Below are positions 49,812 to 58,864 of a stretch of DNA of 64,000 nucleotides, in pieces. The notes beneath the pieces were generated by a model that saw only the letters and a program-made list of their open reading frames with translations, was not told the origin of the DNA and ran no database searches. Positions within the stretch are counted from its first letter, which is position 1. Each line of letters starts with the position of its first letter. Source of the DNA: Bacillota bacterium. Its GTDB lineage: Bacteria; Bacillota_E; Symbiobacteriia; Symbiobacteriales; Symbiobacteriaceae. The position numbers and the translations under genes were made by a program. The DNA is taken from contig QGVE01000003.1 in the NCBI GenBank assembly GCA_003242675.1, positions 6,806 to 70,805 on the forward strand, in the 5' to 3' direction.

Positions 49812-51013
49812 ACCTGCTGGAGACGTTCAGCGTGGCGCTGTCCGCGCTCTGGGCCAACAAGCTGCGCTCCGCGCTGACCATGCTGGGGCTGATCATCGGC
49901 GTCGGCTCCGTGATCGCCATCATCGCCATCGGCCGGGGCACCCAGAAGGCGGTGGCGGCGGAGCTGGAGGCTCTGCACGGCGGCGTCTTCCAGCTCATGG
50001 CGACGCCCGGGTGGTCGCCCGAAGGCGAGATGACCGCCCGGATGCGCATGTTCCGGGAGGAGGACATCGCCCTCCTGAAGGAGGCCCTCCCGGAGATCGA
50101 CGTCATCGACCCACAGGTGGGCATGGGCGCCACGATCACCTTCCACCGGGAGACCGCGTGGGACTGGATTCGCGGCGCCGGCACCGACACGGCGTCCCTG
50201 ATGAACATCCGGCTCTCCTCGGGCCGGTGGTTCACCGAGGAAGAGATCCGGCGCGGCGACCGCGTGGCGGTGGTTTCCGCCAACCGGCTGTCGTACCTGA
50301 TCGGCGAAGGGGTCGATCCGCTGGGGCTGGAGCTGCTGATCAACGGATACCCCTTCCGGGTGATCGGCGTGATCGCCCCCAACACCGGCATGCTCTCGCG
50401 GCTCCTGGGCGGCGAGGGCGGCGATTTCTGGGTGCCCCGCACCTACATCACCCGCGTGACGGGTCAGAACAGCTACGATCACCTGACCGTGCGGGTGCGC
50501 GAGGGCTACGACCCGGTCGTGGTCAAGGACCTCGCGGTGCGGGTCATGGAGCGGACGTATCCTGGGACCGGTTATGAGGCCCACATCTGGACGGACTTCG
50601 TGAGCGAGTTCAACCAGGTGATCTCCATCGTGACGGGCGTCATGGCGGCCATCGCCGGCATCTCGCTGGTGGTGGGCGGCGTGGGGATCATGAACATCAT
50701 GATGGTGTCGGTCACCGAGCGGACCCGGGAGATCGGCCTCCGCAAGGCCATCGGCGCCCGCCGCCGGGACATCCTGATGCAGTTCCTGGTGGAGGCGCTG
50801 ACGCTCTGCCTGATCGGCGGCGCCATCGGCATCCTGCTGGCCGTGGGCCCGGTGACGATCGCCGCCCGGTACCTGGATGCGCCGCTCAGCATCGACCTCT
50901 ACGCCATCGCGCTCGCGCTGGGCTTCTCCGCCGCCGTGGGGCTGATCTTCGGCGTCTACCCGGCGGTCAAGGCGGCGCGGCTGGACCCGATCGAGGCGCT
51001 GCGGTACGAGTAG
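49808..51013 (+). CDS. MacB-like ABC transporter permease (FtsX family)
   Basis: This 401-residue protein has the MacB permease layout: an N-terminal membrane helix (about 20-45, LTMLGLIIGVGSVIAIIAIG), a large extracellular MacB core domain (50-265) and three C-terminal helices in an FtsX domain (GISLVVGGVGIMNIMMVSVTERTREIGLRKAIGARR). The conserved TERTREIGLRKA coupling motif is intact. No ATP-binding domain is fused and none is encoded next to it, although adaptor-ATPase-permease is the common order. The ATPase may be encoded elsewhere. A strong terminator follows. Confidence 0.92.
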   Translation: MNLLETFSVALSALWANKLRSALTMLGLIIGVGSVIAIIAIGRGTQKAVAAELEALHGGVFQLMATPGWSPEGEMTARMRMFREEDIALLKEALPEIDVIDPQVGMGATITFHRETAWDWIRGAGTDTASLMNIRLSSGRWFTEEEIRRGDRVAVVSANRLSYLIGEGVDPLGLELLINGYPFRVIGVIAPNTGMLSRLLGGEGGDFWVPRTYITRVTGQNSYDHLTVRVREGYDPVVVKDLAVRVMERTYPGTGYEAHIWTDFVSEFNQVISIVTGVMAAIAGISLVVGGVGIMNIMMVSVTERTREIGLRKAIGARRRDILMQFLVEALTLCLIGGAIGILLAVGPVTIAARYLDAPLSIDLYAIALALGFSAAVGLIFGVYPAVKAARLDPIEALRYE

Positions 51014-51028
51014 TCGCCCGAAACGCAA

Positions 51029-51062
51029 GGGGCGGTGCACGACCGGCACCGCCCCGTTTTTC
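51029..51062 (+). terminator. rho-independent terminator after the MacB-like gene
   Basis: A perfect 10-bp stem, GGGGCGGTGC (51029-51038) and GCACCGCCCC (51046-51055), is followed by GTTTTTCC. It also faces the convergent purEK unit. Confidence 0.9.
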
Positions 51063-51248
51063 CGTTTCGTCCGCTCATCTCGCGGCGCCTGCACGCCCGC
51101 CGATCCGGGACGCGACCGACTGCGCCGCGCGCGCAACCGCCTCCGGGCTTGCGCCCGCGTACCCCAGCCGCCTCGCTTCGGCGGCGTGCCGGGACGCCGC
51201 TTCCCGGTCCCCGCGGAGTGCGGCGAGGATCCCGCGGCGGCAGCGGCG

Positions 51249-52373
51249 CTACCGGCGGCCGGCGATCGCCGCCTTCGCCGCCCGGGCCCGTGCGAAGGCC
51301 TCCTCGGCGGTCGGGGCCAGCACGTTCATGTGGCCCATCTTCCGGTGCGGCCGCGCCTCCCGCTTGCCGTAAAGGTGCAGCTTCACGTGCGGGTCGGCGA
51401 GGGCCGCGCCTACATTCAGCGGGAAGTCCTCGCCCATCACGTTCACCATGCAGACGGGGCTGAGCAGGTCCACCGCGCCCAGCGGCAGGCCGCAGACGGC
51501 GCGGATGTGCTGCTCGAACTGCGACGTGGCGCAGGCGTCCTGCGTGTAGTGGCCCGAGTTGTGCGGGCGGGGGGCCAGCTCGTTGACCAGCAGCCGGCCG
51601 TCGGGCAGGCAGAACATCTCCACCCCCAAGAGGCCCACCAGCCCCAGCCCTTCGGCGATGCGCACAGCCAGGTCCCGGGCGGCAGCCTGGACGGCCGCGT
51701 CCACCCGGGCGGGCACGATGGAGTAGGCGAGGATGTTGTGCTCGTGGATGTTCTCGGCGACGGGGAAGGGCGCCGCCTCACCGGAGGCGCTGCGGGCGAC
51801 CACCACGGAGAGCTCGCAGGCGAAGGGGACCAGCCGCTCCAGGACCAGCGGGGGCCCGGCCAGCGCAGCGATGGCCGCGTCGGCTTCCTCCGGCGTGCGG
51901 ATCACCGCCTGGCCCTTGCCGTCGTAGCCCATCGTGGCGGTCTTCAGCACGGCCGGCAGGCCGATGGCCTCCAGCGCGGCGGGGAATTCCTCCGCAGACA
52001 GCACGGGGCGCCAGGGCGCGACGGGGATGCCCAGCCGCTCCAGCGCCTGCTTCTCGTAGATCCGGTTCTGGCACGTGCGCAGGACGTCGACTTTCGGCTG
52101 GACCGGCCGCTTTTCGGCGAGCCGCTCCAAGACCCGGACGTCGATGTTCTCCCACTCGTAGGTGATCACGCTGGCCACGTCGGCCAGCGGTGCCAGCGCG
52201 TCGGGGTCGTTCAGGGCGCCCACCACCACCCGGTCGGCCACCGGCGCCGCGGGGCAGTCGGGGTCCGGGTCGGCCACGACCACCCGATAGCCCATCGCCC
52301 GGGCGGCGAGGGCCGACATCCGGGCCAACTGCCCGCCCCCGACGATGCCAACGGTCTCGCCGGGCAGGATCAT
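51249..52373 (-). CDS. purK: N5-carboxyaminoimidazole ribonucleotide synthase
   Basis: PurK carboxylates AIR to N5-CAIR with ATP and bicarbonate in purine synthesis. The ATG at 52373 overlaps the purE stop (ATGA) and gives 374 residues. ATP-grasp family features include the start [67 protein letters not shown]-like [32 protein letters not shown] and [16 protein letters not shown]. Partner gene purE is directly upstream on the same strand, the standard two-gene arrangement. The other pur genes are not in the window. Confidence 0.96.
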   Translation of the reverse strand: MILPGETVGIVGGGQLARMSALAARAMGYRVVVADPDPDCPAAPVADRVVVGALNDPDALAPLADVASVITYEWENIDVRVLERLAEKRPVQPKVDVLRTCQNRIYEKQALERLGIPVAPWRPVLSAEEFPAALEAIGLPAVLKTATMGYDGKGQAVIRTPEEADAAIAALAGPPLVLERLVPFACELSVVVARSASGEAAPFPVAENIHEHNILAYSIVPARVDAAVQAAARDLAVRIAEGLGLVGLLGVEMFCLPDGRLLVNELAPRPHNSGHYTQDACATSQFEQHIRAVCGLPLGAVDLLSPVCMVNVMGEDFPLNVGAALADPHVKLHLYGKREARPHRKMGHMNVLAPTAEEAFARARAAKAAIAGRR

Positions 52374-52867
52374 GGCTGGTTCTCCTCCACCATCTGCCGC
52401 AGGTAGGCCCGGTACTCCGCCAGCGTCGCCCTCAGCTCCGGGTTCTCCAGCGCCAGGATCTGCGCCGCCAGCAGCCCCGCGTTGCGGGCGCCGGCCTTCC
52501 CGATCGCCATCGTGGCCACCGGCACGCCGGCGGGCATCTGCACGATCGACAGGAGCGAGTCGAGGCCGCCGAGGGCCGACGTGTGCACCGGTACGCCGAT
52601 GACCGGCAGGAGGGTCTTCGACGCCGTCATCCCCGGCAGGTGGGCGGCGCCGCCGGCTCCGGCGATGATCACCTTCAGGCCCCGGGCTGCCGCCTCCTCC
52701 GCGTACGCGAACATGGCATCCGGCGTGCGGTGGGCCGAGACGACCTTCATCTCGTACGGAATGCCCAGCTCCTCCAGTACCGCCGCGGCCTCCTGCATGG
52801 TTTCAAGGTCGGACCGGCTGCCCATGATGATTCCGACAAGCGGTCCGCTCTTCTGCTTCTCTGCCAT
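52370..52867 (-). CDS. purE: N5-carboxyaminoimidazole ribonucleotide mutase
   Basis: PurE rearranges N5-CAIR to CAIR. The ATG at 52867 (MAEKQKSG) follows a GGGGGT site and gives 165 residues; the open frame extends 13 codons upstream without support. Class I markers are present: [35 protein letters not shown] with the active-site His, [12 protein letters not shown] and [48 protein letters not shown]. It lies 76 bases downstream of tRNA-Val on the same strand and may share its promoter. Confidence 0.97.
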   Translation of the reverse strand: MAEKQKSGPLVGIIMGSRSDLETMQEAAAVLEELGIPYEMKVVSAHRTPDAMFAYAEEAAARGLKVIIAGAGGAAHLPGMTASKTLLPVIGVPVHTSALGGLDSLLSIVQMPAGVPVATMAIGKAGARNAGLLAAQILALENPELRATLAEYRAYLRQMVEENQP

Positions 52868-52942
52868 CGCGCGCTGACCCCCTGTCTGCGTGTGGTGCGC
52901 ATACAACGAGACAGCGGCCCTTCTGGGCCGCTGCCAGCCGTC

Positions 52943-53017
52943 TGGTGGGCGGTACTGGGATCGAACCAGTGACCCCTTGCGTGTGAAGCAAGTGCTCTCC
53001 CGCTGAGCTAACCGCCC
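52943..53017 (-). tRNA. tRNA-Val (anticodon CAC)
   Basis: On the minus strand GGGCGGT pairs with ACCGCCC as a 7-bp acceptor stem. The D arm (GCTC/GAGC), the anticodon stem CTTGC/GCAAG with loop TTCACAC and the T arm CTGG-TTCGATC-CCAG type are all present. The anticodon is CAC, reading GUG. The discriminator is A, and CCA is encoded (52943-52945). The total is 75 bases with CCA. It lies only a few bases after a strong promoter. Confidence 0.96.
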
Positions 53018-53028
53018 AGTGCTCGCTC

Positions 53029-53057
53029 ATTGTACCGCAAGCCCGTTCGGGATGCAA
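53029..53057 (-). promoter_or_regulatory. sigma-A promoter of tRNA-Val (and perhaps purEK)
   Basis: Reading the minus strand, TTGCAT (53057-53052) and TACAAT (53034-53029) are separated by 17 bases. The tRNA begins 12 bases after the -10 element. Confidence 0.75.
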
Positions 53058-53155
53058 GGCCGCCTGGAAGATTGTGCAGGGTTTGGGGTCTCTGCAGCCG
53101 AATAGTTGTCGATATCATGTGCGCTTGGAGCGCTTCCGGGAGTCCAGGGACGGAC

Positions 53156-55789
53156 ATGGAGATCATCGTGCCGCACACGAACACCGACCTCGACGCCATC
53201 GGCGCCGCGATTGGGGCCCAGGTGCTGTACCCGAAGGCGCGGATCGTGCTGCCGGGCGTGCCGAACCCCATGGCCGCCGAGTTCATCTCCCTGCACCGGT
53301 ACAACATTCGGGTGTACCGGGTGAAGGACGTCGACCTCACGCAGGTGCAGCGGGCGATCGTCGTGGACACCGCCGATGCTGCAAGGCTCGGGCCCCTGCG
53401 CACGCTGCTGCCGAACGTCGAGCTGCACCTCTACGATCACCACCCGGCCGAGGCCGACGACCTGCAGGGCCGGCTGGAGGTGCGCGCCCCGGTGGGGGCG
53501 ACCTCCACGCTGATCGCCGAACTGATCGAGGAGGCGGGTGCGCCGCTCACCCCCTTCCAGGCGACGGCGCTCCTGGTGGGCATCTACGCCGACACCGGCT
53601 CGCTGAGCCTCATGGGCACCACCGACCGGGACGCCCGGGCCGCGGGCTTTCTGCTGTCCCGGGGTGCGAGCCTGCAGGCGGCCGCCCGCTTCATGGAGGT
53701 GTCGCTGTCGCCGGCGCAGCAGACCCTGCTGCAGCAGCTGCAGAACCGGGGGCGCTGGGTGAACGTGCGCGGGGCCCGCATCCGGCTGCTGGTGGCCGAG
53801 GTGCCCGAGTACGTGGGCGGCCTCAACCTGGTGGTCCACCGGCTCATGGAGCTGGAGCCGGCGCCGGCCCTGTTCGCCGCGGTGCGCATGGACGACCGGG
53901 TGCACCTGGTCGGCCGTTCGGCGGTGCCGTGGGTGGACGCCGCCAAGGTGTTGGGCCAGTTCGGCGGGGGCGGCCACCCGGCCGCGGCCTCGGCGGTGGT
54001 GAAGGGGCTCTCGGTGCAGGAGGCGGCCGAGCGGCTGGAGGAGGCCCTGCCGGCCGGCGTGGACCGGCCGCTGATGGCCCGGGACATCATGTCGGCGCCG
54101 GTGAAGACGATCCTCGCCCAGAAGCCGATCCGCGAGGCGGAGCGGCTGATGCTGCGCCACGGTCACACCGGGCTGCCGGTGGTGGACGAGGCGGGGTGCG
54201 TCGTCGGCGTGGTGTCGCTGCGGGACGTGGAGAAGGCCCGGCGGCACGGGCTGGAGCACGCGCCGGTCAAGTCGGTCATGCGGACCCAGGTCATCGCCGT
54301 GCACCCGGACACGCCGGTCGACGAGGTCCAGGAGCTGATGATCGAGCGGGACATCGGCCGGGTGCCGGTGGTGGAGGACGGCAACCTGGTGGGCATCATC
54401 ACCCGGTCGGACATCCTGGGCCTGATCTACGGGGCGCCGCCGCCCCGCTGGCACCGGCGGCTCTACGCGGCGCCCGACGTGCCCAAGGACCTGCGGGACC
54501 AGGCGGTGCAGATGGCCCTGGAGGCGGTGGAGAGGGCGCCCGCGGGGATCCGGGCGCTCCTGCGCACCGCCGGCCGGGTGGCCGAGCAGGAGGGGGTGGC
54601 GGTCTACGCCGTCGGCGGGTTCATCCGGGACCTGCTCCTGGGCAGGCCGAACCTCGACTTCGATCTCGTCGTCGAGGGGGACGGCATCGCCTTTGCGCAC
54701 GCCCTCGCCCGGGAACTGGGCGGCCGTGTGCAGGAGGTCCCCCGCTTCGGCACCGCCCACATCTACCTGAAGACCGACGACCCGGACCTGCCGTCCCGCA
54801 TCGACGTGGCCACGGCGCGCCGGGAGTTCTACGAGCACGCGGCGGCTCTGCCGCGGGTGGAGCACGCCGACCTGCACGAGGACCTGTACCGGCGCGACTT
54901 CTCCATCAACGCCATGGCGATCCGGCTCGGGTCCTCCGGACCCTCGGGCCTCATCGACTTCTTCGGCGGCTTGAACGACCTCGCCGCGGGGCAGGTGCGC
55001 ATCCTCCACACCCTGAGCTTTGTGGAAGACCCGACCCGGATCCTGCGCGCGGTGCGGTTCGCGCACCGCTACGGGTTCCGGCTGGAGCCGGAGACGGAGG
55101 AGTGCGCCCGGCGCGCCATCGCGGAGGGGTTTCTTGGTCGGGTGAGCCGCGAGCGGCTGCGCAACGAGCTGCTCCTCATCCTCCAGGAGCCGGGCTGCGG
55201 GGGCGCGCTCCGGATGCTGGCCGACCTGGGCGGGCTGGAGCAGATCCTGCCGGGGGTGAGCTTGTCGCCCGATCTGATGGCCCTGCTGGACGCGGCGGAC
55301 GGGCTGCCCGAGGCGCAGCCCGGGATCAGCGCGGAGAGCCGCCTCTGGCTGGTGAAGCTGCTCGTGCTGCTGCACCGGCTGCCCCTGAGCGAGGGGGCAG
55401 GGCTGGTGAAGCGGCTCCGGCTGAAGCGGGCGGAGTCCCAGGCCTGCCTGAGGGTCCTTGCGGGCTGGCGCATCGCCCACGACCTGGTTACGGCGCCCCG
55501 GGCCGACCCGGCCGCCATCGTCAGCCAGCTCAGGGACTGGCCGCCGGAGGGGCTGCTGCTCCTGCACCTGCTGGGCGGCGGCGACCGGGTGGCGACCTAC
55601 TGGCGGGAGTGGCGGCGCATCCGGCTGGACATCACCGGCGCCGACGTGCAGGCGCTGGGGGTGCCCCCCGGGCCCCGGATCGGCCGGATCCTGGAGCGGG
55701 TGCTGGCCGCCCGGCTTACCGGCGCGGCTCCCGACCGGGCGTCCCAGCTGGAGCTCGCCCGCCGCTACGCCGCCCAACAGGAGGAGTGA
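53156..55789 (+). CDS. DHH phosphoesterase-CBS-tRNA nucleotidyltransferase fusion
   Basis: This 877-residue protein joins three modules. Residues 1-305 are a DHH/DHHA1 phosphoesterase-type domain (HTNTDLDAIGA, YDHHPAE, LLVGIYADTGSL, FGGGGHPAAASA). Residues 310-430 hold two CBS domains (ARDIMSAPVKTI, VKSVMRTQVIAV). From about 480 on there is a class II nucleotidyltransferase head with YAVGGFIRDLLLG, catalytic DFDLVVEG and RRDFSINAMAIRL, and a helical RNA-binding tail. Such fusions occur in several deep bacteria; some act as A-adding enzymes on tRNA ends, others are poly(A) polymerases. It is divergent from a tRNA gene. The ATG at 53156 follows CCAGGGACGG. Confidence 0.92.
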   Translation: MEIIVPHTNTDLDAIGAAIGAQVLYPKARIVLPGVPNPMAAEFISLHRYNIRVYRVKDVDLTQVQRAIVVDTADAARLGPLRTLLPNVELHLYDHHPAEADDLQGRLEVRAPVGATSTLIAELIEEAGAPLTPFQATALLVGIYADTGSLSLMGTTDRDARAAGFLLSRGASLQAAARFMEVSLSPAQQTLLQQLQNRGRWVNVRGARIRLLVAEVPEYVGGLNLVVHRLMELEPAPALFAAVRMDDRVHLVGRSAVPWVDAAKVLGQFGGGGHPAAASAVVKGLSVQEAAERLEEALPAGVDRPLMARDIMSAPVKTILAQKPIREAERLMLRHGHTGLPVVDEAGCVVGVVSLRDVEKARRHGLEHAPVKSVMRTQVIAVHPDTPVDEVQELMIERDIGRVPVVEDGNLVGIITRSDILGLIYGAPPPRWHRRLYAAPDVPKDLRDQAVQMALEAVERAPAGIRALLRTAGRVAEQEGVAVYAVGGFIRDLLLGRPNLDFDLVVEGDGIAFAHALARELGGRVQEVPRFGTAHIYLKTDDPDLPSRIDVATARREFYEHAAALPRVEHADLHEDLYRRDFSINAMAIRLGSSGPSGLIDFFGGLNDLAAGQVRILHTLSFVEDPTRILRAVRFAHRYGFRLEPETEECARRAIAEGFLGRVSRERLRNELLLILQEPGCGGALRMLADLGGLEQILPGVSLSPDLMALLDAADGLPEAQPGISAESRLWLVKLLVLLHRLPLSEGAGLVKRLRLKRAESQACLRVLAGWRIAHDLVTAPRADPAAIVSQLRDWPPEGLLLLHLLGGGDRVATYWREWRRIRLDITGADVQALGVPPGPRIGRILERVLAARLTGAAPDRASQLELARRYAAQQEE

Positions 55790-55794
55790 ATCGC

Positions 55795-56427
55795 TTGGCA
55801 CTGCCCACCCTGCAGGAGATCGTGATGCTGATTCCCGGGGTCGTGATGGGCTTCGCGTTCCACGAGTTCGGCCACGCGCTGGTGGCCACGTGGCTCGGCG
55901 ACGACACGCCGCGCCTTCAGGGCCGGCTGACGCTGAATCCCCTGGCGCACCTGGATCCGATCGGCACCGTGCTGCTCCTCCTGGGCGGCTTCGGCTGGGC
56001 GAAGCCCGTGCAGGTGAACCCCGCCCGGCTCCGGCCGCGGATCCTGGGGGACATCGCCGTATCCCTGGCCGGGGTGGCCATGAACTTCCTGCTGGCTTTG
56101 GTCTTCATCCTGCTCTTCGGCCTGGCGGAGACCGGCCGGCTCGGGTGGCAGCACCCCGTGCTGAGCCAGACCCTCTACGCGGTCGTGATGATCAACGTCT
56201 TCCTGGTCGGGTTCAACCTGCTGCCCATCCCGCCCCTGGACGGCTTCCGGCTCGTGGTCTACGCCTTCCCGCCGGGGTCGCACGAGCTGGTCCGGACCCT
56301 GTACCGCTTCGGTCCGGTGATCCTCGTCGTGCTCTTCATGACGGACCTGATCGACCTGTCGCCGGTGTACAACAGCATCCTGCGGGCGGTCGTGTGGCTG
56401 GCCTCGCCGGTGCTGCAGTTGCTGTGA
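55795..56427 (+). CDS. site-2 protease family zinc metallopeptidase (M50, YwhC-like)
   Basis: This 210-residue membrane protein has the M50 zinc site HEFGH in the first helix (near residue 24), NPLAHLDPIG, and a second metal or catalytic segment NLLPIPPLDGFRL. Four to five hydrophobic helices are visible. The short form without a PDZ domain matches the YwhC/Rv-type family rather than RseP or SpoIVFB. The TTG at 55795 lies eight bases after GAGGAG; the in-frame GTG at 55786 overlaps that site. Its position before scpAB is common in Firmicutes. The substrate is unknown. Confidence 0.9.
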   Translation: MALPTLQEIVMLIPGVVMGFAFHEFGHALVATWLGDDTPRLQGRLTLNPLAHLDPIGTVLLLLGGFGWAKPVQVNPARLRPRILGDIAVSLAGVAMNFLLALVFILLFGLAETGRLGWQHPVLSQTLYAVVMINVFLVGFNLLPIPPLDGFRLVVYAFPPGSHELVRTLYRFGPVILVVLFMTDLIDLSPVYNSILRAVVWLASPVLQLL

Positions 56428-56429
56428 CA

Positions 56430-56459
56430 TTGTCGGAGATCCCAACATGCATGTAATAT
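56430..56459 (+). promoter_or_regulatory. candidate sigma-A promoter of scpA-scpB
   Basis: TTGTCG at 56430 and TAATAT at 56454 are 18 bases apart in a rare AT-rich stretch right after the M50 gene. They lie about 55 bases before scpA. Confidence 0.5.
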
Positions 56460-56513
56460 AAAGGGGCTGTATGAAGTCCGGGGCTGCGCCGCCCGGGGAG
56501 AGGGGGTTCGCAC

Positions 56514-57293
56514 GTGGAGCGCGCCACCAGGTCAGAGCCATACGTGGTTCACCTGGCCAACTTCGAGGGCCCCCTCGACCTCCTGCTGCACCTGATCCGG
56601 CGGGAAGAGATGAACATCTACGACATCCCCATCGCGCGGATCACGGAGCAGTACCTGGCCGCGATCCAGGACCTGGCGGACCTGGACCTGGACCGGGCCA
56701 GCGAGTTCCTGGTGATGGCGGCGACGCTGCTCCGGATCAAGTCGCAGATGCTGCTGCCCAAGCCGCCCCGCCCGCCGGCCGACGGCGAGGCGGCGGAGGA
56801 GCCGGAGGAGGATCCGCGCGCGGCCTTGGTGCAGCAGCTGGTCACGTACAGCCGGTTCAAGGAGGCGGCCGAGTTCCTGCGCGAGCGGGAGCGGGAGATG
56901 CTGCGGGTCTACACGCGCGGCCTGTTCCTCGAGCAGCCGGCCGGGCCGCCCGCGCTGGAGGGCATCGACCTGGCCGACCTCGTCCGGGCTTTCCAGGAGG
57001 TGCTCCGGGAGGAGTGGAACTGGCGCGAGGTGCCGCGGGCGGAGATCCCGCTTCGGGAGAAGATCCGCGAGATCCGCTTCCGCGTCGCCCGCTCCCCCGG
57101 CGGCATCCGCTTCCGCGACCTCTTCACCCGGGGCTGCAGCCGCCTGGAGGTGGTGGTGACGTTCCTCGCCCTCCTGGAGCTCATGCGCCGGCGCGAGGTG
57201 AAGGTGGTGCAGCGGGAGCTCTTCGGGGAGATCCTGGTCCTGCGGGCGGAACCGCCCGACCATGAGGCCGAGGGAGGCCGGGAGGACGGATGA
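56514..57293 (+). CDS. scpA: segregation and condensation protein A
   Basis: ScpA is the kleisin that bridges the SMC heads in the bacterial condensin complex. The 259-residue protein starts at GTG 56514. The N-terminal SMC-binding part YVVHLANFEGPLDLLLHLIRREEMNIYDIPIARITEQYL is nearly invariant in the family. A central Pro/Glu-rich linker (KPPRPPADGEAAEEPEED) and a C-terminal winged helix (LFTRGCSRLEVVVTFLALLELMRRREVKVVQ) follow. It overlaps scpB by four bases. Confidence 0.96.
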   Translation: MERATRSEPYVVHLANFEGPLDLLLHLIRREEMNIYDIPIARITEQYLAAIQDLADLDLDRASEFLVMAATLLRIKSQMLLPKPPRPPADGEAAEEPEEDPRAALVQQLVTYSRFKEAAEFLREREREMLRVYTRGLFLEQPAGPPALEGIDLADLVRAFQEVLREEWNWREVPRAEIPLREKIREIRFRVARSPGGIRFRDLFTRGCSRLEVVVTFLALLELMRRREVKVVQRELFGEILVLRAEPPDHEAEGGREDG

Positions 57294-57949
57294 TCTGGAA
57301 CCACGGCAAGATGATCCTGGAGGCCCTGCTCCTGGCGTCGCCGGAGCCGCTCACCTTAAAGCGGATCGCCGAGGTCATGGGCATCGACGAGCGGGACGCC
57401 GCCCTGCTCATGGCCGACCTGCAGAAGGACTACGAGGCCCCGCACCGCGGGCTGGCGATCCGGGAGATGGCCGGCGGATACGTCCTGACGACCCGTCCGG
57501 AGGCGGCCGAGTACGTGGAGCGGCTCCTGCAGCCCCGCGCCCGGGGGCTCTCCCACGCCGCCCTGGAGACGCTGGCGATCATCGCGTACCGGCAGCCCAT
57601 CACCAAGGCCGAGATCGAAAGCGTGCGCGGGGTCAAGGTGGACCGGGCCCTGGAGACGCTCCTGGAGCGGGGGCTGATCGAGGACAAGGGGCGGAAGGAC
57701 GCGCCGGGCCGTCCGATTCTCTACGGCACAACCGCCGAGTTCCTGCGGTACTTCGGCCTGAAGGAGCTGAGCGAGCTGCCGCCGGTGGAGATCGACACCG
57801 CGGAGCCCGGCCTCATCGTGCCGACCCGCTCGGGGAGCGGCAAGGAGGAGCGGAAGGTTCAGGCGTCGCTGTTCGACGGCGAGGGGCAGGGGGCCGGCGA
57901 GAGCGCCGGCGGCGAGGCGGGGGCACCCGCTGTGCAAGGGGAGGGGTAG
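57290..57949 (+). CDS. scpB: segregation and condensation protein B
   Basis: ScpB dimers bind ScpA and complete the SMC-ScpAB condensin. The 219-residue protein has two winged-helix domains: one with LLASPEPLTLKRIAEVMGI and GGYVLTTRPEAAEYVERLL, the other with LSHAALETLAIIAYRQPITKAEIESVRGV and GRPILYGTTAEFLRYFGL. The C-terminal 40 residues are an acidic, Gly/Ala-rich tail. The ATG overlaps the scpA stop, the standard arrangement. Confidence 0.96.
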   Translation: MIWNHGKMILEALLLASPEPLTLKRIAEVMGIDERDAALLMADLQKDYEAPHRGLAIREMAGGYVLTTRPEAAEYVERLLQPRARGLSHAALETLAIIAYRQPITKAEIESVRGVKVDRALETLLERGLIEDKGRKDAPGRPILYGTTAEFLRYFGLKELSELPPVEIDTAEPGLIVPTRSGSGKEERKVQASLFDGEGQGAGESAGGEAGAPAVQGEG

Positions 57950-57952
57950 CGG

Positions 57953-58672
57953 TTGGGTTTCACGGGGCACGCCTTCGTGGACTGGGATGACACCATCGCG
58001 GAGAACATCCGCTATTTCCGGGAGGTGGAGGCGCAGACCAGCCGGCTCATCGCCGAGCGGACCGGCTTTGACCCGGCCGAGGTGGGGCGGCGCGGGGCCG
58101 AGCTGGACCTCGCCGTGGCCCGGCAGATGGGGCTGGTGCGCGAGTCCCTGGCCACGGCCTGGCTGACCTGCTACCGGGAGTTCGCCCGGCGGGCGGGCCG
58201 GCCGGCCGACCCGGCCGTGGAGGCCGAGATCCGGCGACTGTGCGCCATCCCCTACGAGACCCGGCAGGAGCTGCTGCCGGGCGCGGCCCAAACGCTGCGG
58301 TGGCTGTACGAGTCGGGCTTCGAGGTGACGATCTGGACCGCCGGCGAGGAGGCGGTGCAGCGGCGGAAGATCCGGGAGTCCGGGCTGAGCTGCTGGATCC
58401 ACCGGGAGGCGGTGGTGCCGGAGAAGACGCCGGAGCGGCTGCGGGAATTCGTCGGCGACCGCGACCCTGGCCGCTGCTTCGTGGTCGGCAACTCCCGGCA
58501 CTCGGACATCCGCCCCGCGCTTGAGCTGGGGCTGGCGGCCTACCACGTGGACGTGGAGACCTGGGCCTACGACCACCTGGAGGTCGACGAGGCGGATCCC
58601 AACTACCACCGGCTGTCGCACATCGGCGAGCTGCCGCGCCTCGTGGCGCAGCGGTTCCGCCTGGCGGTCTGA
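57953..58672 (+). CDS. HAD superfamily hydrolase
   Basis: This 239-residue protein has HAD motif I as VDWDDTIAEN (nucleophile and acid Asp), a helical cap (about 15-105), motif II with VTIWTAG, the conserved Lys in VVPEKTPERL and motif IV in CFVVGNSRHSDIRPALELGL. The substrate is likely a small phosphorylated metabolite but cannot be named. The TTG at 57953 lies seven bases after AAGGGGAGGGG and three bases after scpB, so it is co-transcribed with scpAB. A terminator follows. Confidence 0.85.
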   Translation: MGFTGHAFVDWDDTIAENIRYFREVEAQTSRLIAERTGFDPAEVGRRGAELDLAVARQMGLVRESLATAWLTCYREFARRAGRPADPAVEAEIRRLCAIPYETRQELLPGAAQTLRWLYESGFEVTIWTAGEEAVQRRKIRESGLSCWIHREAVVPEKTPERLREFVGDRDPGRCFVVGNSRHSDIRPALELGLAAYHVDVETWAYDHLEVDEADPNYHRLSHIGELPRLVAQRFRLAV

Positions 58673-58678
58673 CGGGCG

Positions 58679-58715
58679 GCCGATCCCGCCGCGGGGTCGG
58701 CTGCCTTTCCGTTTC
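58679..58715 (+). terminator. terminator after the scpAB-HAD operon
   Basis: GCCGATCCC (58679-58687) and GGGGTCGGC (58693-58701) form a 9-bp stem with one G-T pair, followed by TGCCTTTCCGTTTCC. A second perfect hairpin, GTGCCCCGG/CCGGGGCAC, lies at 58731-58751. Confidence 0.65.
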
Positions 58716-58864
58716 CACGGATTTCCCCGGGTGCCCCGGCCGCCGGGGCACACAGGGCCGCCGCCCGGGGCCCGCATCGCCGGCACCCGGGCTCGCATGA
58801 GCCGGTCCGTCTTTGGCAAGACTCACCTCGTCAGCGTGGGGAAGAGTGGCGGGGGTGGGGAAAG

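Noticed and set aside
51064..51248. In-frame open stretch after the purK stop on the minus strand (about 55 codons)
   Set aside because: It is high-GC and coding-like, but PurK already has normal length. No start codon or ribosome binding site introduces this stretch, so chance openness is the simpler explanation.
53074..55785. A plus-strand frame giving a protein of more than 1,100 residues overlapping the DHH-CBS gene
   Set aside because: Only its last 210 residues (from 55795) are real, the M50 protease. The earlier part is an out-of-frame shadow of the fusion gene.
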